Source of the DNA: Candidatus Gastranaerophilales bacterium
GTDB taxonomy: Bacteria > Cyanobacteriota > Vampirovibrionia > Gastranaerophilales > Gastranaerophilaceae
Direction: 5' to 3'
Assembly: GCA_944325025.1 (NCBI GenBank)
Contig: CALUYN010000015.1
Span: 1-42,984 of the forward strand
Length of the DNA: 42,984 nt
Made by a program: the position numbers and the translations under genes. How positions within the stretch are numbered: position 1 is the first letter of the stretch; each line of letters starts with the position of its first letter. This document shows, piece by piece, positions 40,039 through 42,984 of this stretch. The notes beneath the pieces were generated by a model. That model was given only the letters and a program-made list of their open reading frames with translations, made no database searches and had not been told where the DNA came from.

Positions 40039-41631
40039 ATGGAAACTTATGGTCTTGAAAATATCGGTATTATTAATCCAAAAGCGGTTTACAGGAACTT
40101 ATGTCCCGCAAAATTAATAGAACTAGCACTACAGCGCAATGAAGGCAGCTTAACGAGCACTGGTGCTCTCGTTGTCACAACAGGAAAATATACAGGACGT
40201 TCTCCAAAAGACAAATTTATTGTAGATACACCAACTATCCATAACGAAATTGCATGGGGAAAAGTTAACAAACCCATAAGCCGGGAGAAATTCAATTCAC
40301 TTAAAAATAAAATCACTGAGTATTTTAAAAATAGAGAAATTTTTATCTTTGACGGATTTGCAGGTGCTGATAAAAATTATACACAAAAATTCCGCGTAAT
40401 TAATGAACTTGCAAGCCAGAATTTATTTATTCACCAACTGCTTATCCGCCCGTCAGAAGAAGAACTTTCAAATTACGGAAAACCTGACTATACAATACTT
40501 TGTGCCCCCGGATTTAAATGCAATCCGGAAATTGACGGTGTAAATTCTGAAGCTGCAATAATTATTGACTATGAGGCACATATAATTATTATCTGCGGTT
40601 CAAAATACTCTGGAGAAATTAAAAAATCCGTATTTTCAACAATGAATTACGTTATGACAAAGAAAAATGTTCTTCCCATGCACTGTTCTGCCAATATGGA
40701 TCCAAAAACAGGAGAAACAGCAATATTTTTCGGTCTGTCAGGAACCGGTAAAACAACTCTTTCAGCCGATCCAAACCGTAAATTAATAGGTGATGATGAA
40801 CATGGTTGGTCGCCTGAAGGAATATTCAATTTTGAAGGCGGATGTTACGCAAAATGCATAAACCTTTCTCAAGAACATGAACCGCAGATTTACAATGCAA
40901 TTAAGTTTGGTGCAATTGTTGAAAACGTAATTATTAATCCAAAAACATGCGAGCCTGACTATAGTGATGGAAGCCTGACAGAAAACACACGCGCAGCTTA
41001 TCCTGTTGAGTATATTGAAAATGCACAAATTCCAGGACTCGGCGGAATTCCCAAAGTTGTGATATTTTTAACAGCTGATGCCTTCGGAGTGTTACCGCCA
41101 ATCTCAAGATTAAATAAAAATGCTGCGATGTATCACTTTGTAACAGGTTTCACTTCTAAACTTGCAGGTACTGAACGCGGAGTAACAGAACCTCAGCCTA
41201 CATTTTCAACACTGTTTGGAGAGCCTTTTATGCCTATGGACGCATCTGTTTATGCGCGTATGCTCGGTGAAAAGTTAGAAAAATACGGCACAAAAGTTTA
41301 TCTAGTAAATACCGGTTGGACCGGCGGAAGTGCAGCATCAGGCGCCAAGCGTATAAAATTAAGCTACACAAGAGCCATGGTTACAGCTGCATTAAACGGA
41401 ATGCTTGACAATGTTGAATATAAGCACCACGATATTTTTAATGTGGATTATCCAACCTCTTGTCCGGGAGTTCCAAATGAAAGTCTTGATGCAAAAGAAA
41501 TGTGGACAGATAAAAAAGCTTACGATGAGCAGGCAGACAAACTAGCACAAATGTTTGTTAAAAACTTTGAGGAGAAATATCCGAATATGATGCCTGAGAT
41601 TGTTGCAGCAGGGCCTCAACCCAAAAATTAA
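40039..41631 (+). CDS. pckA: ATP-dependent phosphoenolpyruvate carboxykinase
   Basis: PckA interconverts oxaloacetate and PEP; in gut anaerobes it often runs toward oxaloacetate, making ATP. The 530-residue enzyme has TGKYTGRSPKDKF (48-60), MHCSANM, the ATP loop FGLSGTGKTTLSADP (231-245), LIGDDEHGW with the metal Asp pair (249-257), ENTRAAYP and VNTGWTGG. The length is normal. AGGTGAAAGAGAT precedes the ATG. It has no clear terminator of its own before the riboswitch, so some read-through into the exporter leader is possible. Confidence 0.97.
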   Translation: METYGLENIGIINPKAVYRNLCPAKLIELALQRNEGSLTSTGALVVTTGKYTGRSPKDKFIVDTPTIHNEIAWGKVNKPISREKFNSLKNKITEYFKNREIFIFDGFAGADKNYTQKFRVINELASQNLFIHQLLIRPSEEELSNYGKPDYTILCAPGFKCNPEIDGVNSEAAIIIDYEAHIIIICGSKYSGEIKKSVFSTMNYVMTKKNVLPMHCSANMDPKTGETAIFFGLSGTGKTTLSADPNRKLIGDDEHGWSPEGIFNFEGGCYAKCINLSQEHEPQIYNAIKFGAIVENVIINPKTCEPDYSDGSLTENTRAAYPVEYIENAQIPGLGGIPKVVIFLTADAFGVLPPISRLNKNAAMYHFVTGFTSKLAGTERGVTEPQPTFSTLFGEPFMPMDASVYARMLGEKLEKYGTKVYLVNTGWTGGSAASGAKRIKLSYTRAMVTAALNGMLDNVEYKHHDIFNVDYPTSCPGVPNESLDAKEMWTDKKAYDEQADKLAQMFVKNFEEKYPNMMPEIVAAGPQPKN

Positions 41632-41655
41632 AAACAACAACAATTAAATAAAAAA

Positions 41656-41750
41656 GTTTTCTAGGGTTCCGCGGAATTTATTCCGGACAGGTCCGAGAGA
41701 AAACGCAAAGGACTAACCTTTGTACACGGAAGGATAAAAACCAGGGAGAT
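41656..41750 (+). promoter_or_regulatory. Guanidine-I riboswitch (ykkC class)
   Basis: Conserved blocks of the guanidine-I aptamer are in order: CTAGGGTTCCG (41661-41671), GGACAGGTCCGAGAGA (41685-41700) and ACACGGAAGGATAAAAACC (41724-41742) running into AGGGAGAT. It sits between pckA and a small multidrug resistance family gene, which is the class's classical partner. The last GGGAGAT is shared with the 5' arm of the terminator, which gives a simple switch: guanidine bound, aptamer formed, terminator blocked, exporter made. Confidence 0.93.
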
Positions 41751-41773
41751 ATTACATAATATCTCCCTTATTT
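41744..41773 (+). terminator. Riboswitch expression-platform terminator
   Basis: GGGAGATATT (41744-41753) and AATATCTCCC (41758-41767) pair around a 4-nt loop, followed by TTATTTT. The 5' arm overlaps the end of the guanidine-I aptamer. Confidence 0.85.
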
Positions 41774-41804
41774 TATATAAAAATAAAACAAGAAAGGAAA
41801 AAAT

Positions 41805-42122
41805 ATGGAATGGATTTATTTACTTACAGCAGGGTTATTCGAAATAAGCTGGGCTGTTGGCTTAAAATACTCTCATGGATTTACACTTCTAATTCCTGCA
41901 ATATTAACCATTGTCTTTATGATTGCAAGTTTTTATTTTCTCTCGCTTGCTCTAAAAAGTCTGCCGCTTGGAACGGCTTATGCTATATGGACTGGAATAG
42001 GAACGTTAGGGACAGTAATTTTCGGTATTATTCTTTTTAAAGAACCTGTAACAGCATTAAGACTTTTTTGTATAGCACTAATTTTATGCGGAATAACCGG
42101 TTTAAAATTGATAACAAAATAG
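41805..42122 (+). CDS. gdx: Guanidinium exporter (SMR family, Gdx/SugE)
   Basis: A 105-residue four-helix transporter of the small multidrug resistance family. The Gdx subtype is shown by the first-helix motif LFEISWAVGLKYSHGF with the central Glu13, and by GTAYAIWTGIGTLG in helix 3. Gdx exchanges guanidinium for protons as an antiparallel dimer. Placement behind a guanidine-I riboswitch supports the substrate. AGAAAGGAA lies upstream of the ATG. Confidence 0.95.
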   Translation: MEWIYLLTAGLFEISWAVGLKYSHGFTLLIPAILTIVFMIASFYFLSLALKSLPLGTAYAIWTGIGTLGTVIFGIILFKEPVTALRLFCIALILCGITGLKLITK

Positions 42123-42210
42123 AAAGTTAGTTCTACTTGCAAAGGCAATTGCAGAATTATGTAAGGCGTAAAAAATTTGCCAAAGTTGGAGTTCTTATAG
42201 GATATTTCCA

Positions 42211-42831
42211 CTAAAAGAAATCTTCATCTATTTTCTTTATTAAAATAGTATCTTCTAGCTGTACTCCAATATTATATTCTATCATTAACTTAGCTAAAGC
42301 TTGTCCATCTATTAAAACTATTGTTTCTTTCACTTCTTTAGCACATTGTACTGCAGGCTCAGTGAATCTAGATGTAGTTATATATACACCTTTTGTCGCT
42401 TTTTTCTGTCCTAGCGCGCCGACAAATTCCCTCATTTTAGGACTTGGAACAGGTGTATTATCATCCCATTGCTTAGCTTGAATATAGACTTTATCAAGGC
42501 CTAAAACATCTTGTTTTATGATACCATCTATACCTCCATCACCAGGCCCGCCTTTTAATTGTATAATGTCATCATAAGAACTGCCATATCCCATATTAAC
42601 TAACAATTTAGCAACAATTTCTTCAAAAAAACCGGATTCATGTTTTGCTAATAATTTTTCTATTAAATCATTTTCCAAATTTGCATTCCATGTATTTATG
42701 CCGGAGTAAATCATATCATAAGGAGTTTGTGTGTTAACTAGCTGAACATCTTCCTTTTCTAAATATTTGCAGCTTGTTTTAGAGCAATTATTATTCAGGT
42801 TTCTAAATTTTCGGAAGGGCTCAAACTGCAT
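42211..42831 (-). CDS. mrr: Mrr-type restriction endonuclease, N-terminally truncated
   Basis: Mrr cleaves modified DNA. The C-terminal catalytic domain is complete: FFEEIVAKLLVNMGYG, GGPGDGGIDGIIKQD with the catalytic Asp, VYIQAKQW with the catalytic Gln-x-Lys, and VYITTSRFTEPA. Normal Mrr has about 300 residues with an N-terminal winged-helix DNA-binding domain; here only 206 residues follow the first ATG, with the linker NTQTPYDMI present. Mrr-like sequence continues in frame upstream of the ATG but without a start codon. The gene is therefore probably a 5'-damaged remnant, or it acts as a short nuclease. No methyltransferase or other partner is seen. Confidence 0.8.
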   Translation of the reverse strand: MQFEPFRKFRNLNNNCSKTSCKYLEKEDVQLVNTQTPYDMIYSGINTWNANLENDLIEKLLAKHESGFFEEIVAKLLVNMGYGSSYDDIIQLKGGPGDGGIDGIIKQDVLGLDKVYIQAKQWDDNTPVPSPKMREFVGALGQKKATKGVYITTSRFTEPAVQCAKEVKETIVLIDGQALAKLMIEYNIGVQLEDTILIKKIDEDFF

Positions 42832-42936
42832 TAAAAATTTATTGTCAATTGTTTTAGGTTTTGACTTTAAGACTTTAACCCCTAAGTCTGTTATTTTAGA
42901 TAGAGATTGTAAAAGAACACATGGTTTGATTTCTTG
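42832..42936 (-). other. In-frame Mrr remnant upstream of the first ATG
   Basis: The frame stays open from the mrr ATG up to a TAA at 42937-42939. It encodes TDLGVKVLKSKPKTIDNKFL (42832-42891), which has the pattern of the end of the Mrr winged-helix domain and its linker. No ATG, GTG or TTG lies in this stretch. Beyond it the similarity ends near two copies of AATCAAACCAT (about 42920-42957), a possible break point. Confidence 0.6.
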
Positions 42937-42984
42937 TTACAGATGGTTTGATTATTTTGGGCAACATAAATTTAAAATATTAAA

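Overview
This is an AT-rich bacterial window with about 45 genes, no rRNA or tRNA that I can see, and many short intergenic repeats. The gene set suggests an uncultured gut bacterium of the non-photosynthetic cyanobacterial lineage (Melainabacteria/Vampirovibrionia, order Gastranaerophilales). The reasons are PdxJ-type vitamin B6 synthesis, split L-serine dehydratase subunits, Rex, type III pantothenate kinase, a MurT-like ligase, YtxH/DUF948 proteins, heptamer repeats of the kind known from cyanobacteria, and several lineage-specific hypothetical proteins. The taxonomic call is inference; no marker gene here fixes it.

Layout. 1-473: frameshifted C-terminus of an S74 (intramolecular chaperone) surface or tail-fibre protein. 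735-3491 (minus): yajQ, a small membrane protein, rpmI-rplT and an MBL-fold hydrolase. 3554-9063 (minus): a tightly overlapping envelope cluster read murC-murB-ddl-ftsQ-nadE. 9211-12276: an acetyltransferase convergent with leuS. 12347-15042 (plus): secreted NTF2-like protein, lspA, rluD-type synthase, small membrane protein. 15083-16534 (minus): YtxH-DUF948-YtxH and a membrane protein. 16617-18711 (plus): murT-like ligase and pdxJ. 18712-19928: five tandem 71-bp repeats, a zinc-ribbon protein, a possible small RNA and a 346-bp element with 19-bp terminal inverted repeats. 19929-23700: rex, coaX, a small protein, a hairpin-rich repeat block and the serine dehydratase genes. 23837-25475: a 46-codon gene, repeats and surE. 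25526-28365 (minus): HEAT protein-queC-DUF366-SPOR operon. 28468-30122 (minus): a pair of related membrane proteins of unknown function. 30274-32713 (minus): nadB-nadC. 33384-36302 (plus): response regulator, SulP transporter, ankyrin protein. 36337-39910: LEA-like helix protein, flippase, large membrane-anchored unknown. 40039-42122 (plus): pckA, then a guanidine-I riboswitch controlling a guanidinium exporter. 42211-42936 (minus): an Mrr-type nuclease with a broken N-terminus.

Together these genes cover peptidoglycan precursor synthesis and division, NAD synthesis (nadB, nadC, nadE), queuosine precursor synthesis, redox-controlled fermentation (rex, serine dehydratase, PEP carboxykinase) and guanidine detoxification. 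The points most worth a second look are: leaderless promoters, where a -10 box sits 6-8 nt from the start codon; repeats that supply ribosome-binding sites, sit inside a terminator, or insert in frame into leuS; a NadE whose glutaminase domain has lost its catalytic residues; the candidate MITE just upstream of rex; and the paralogous unknown membrane pair.
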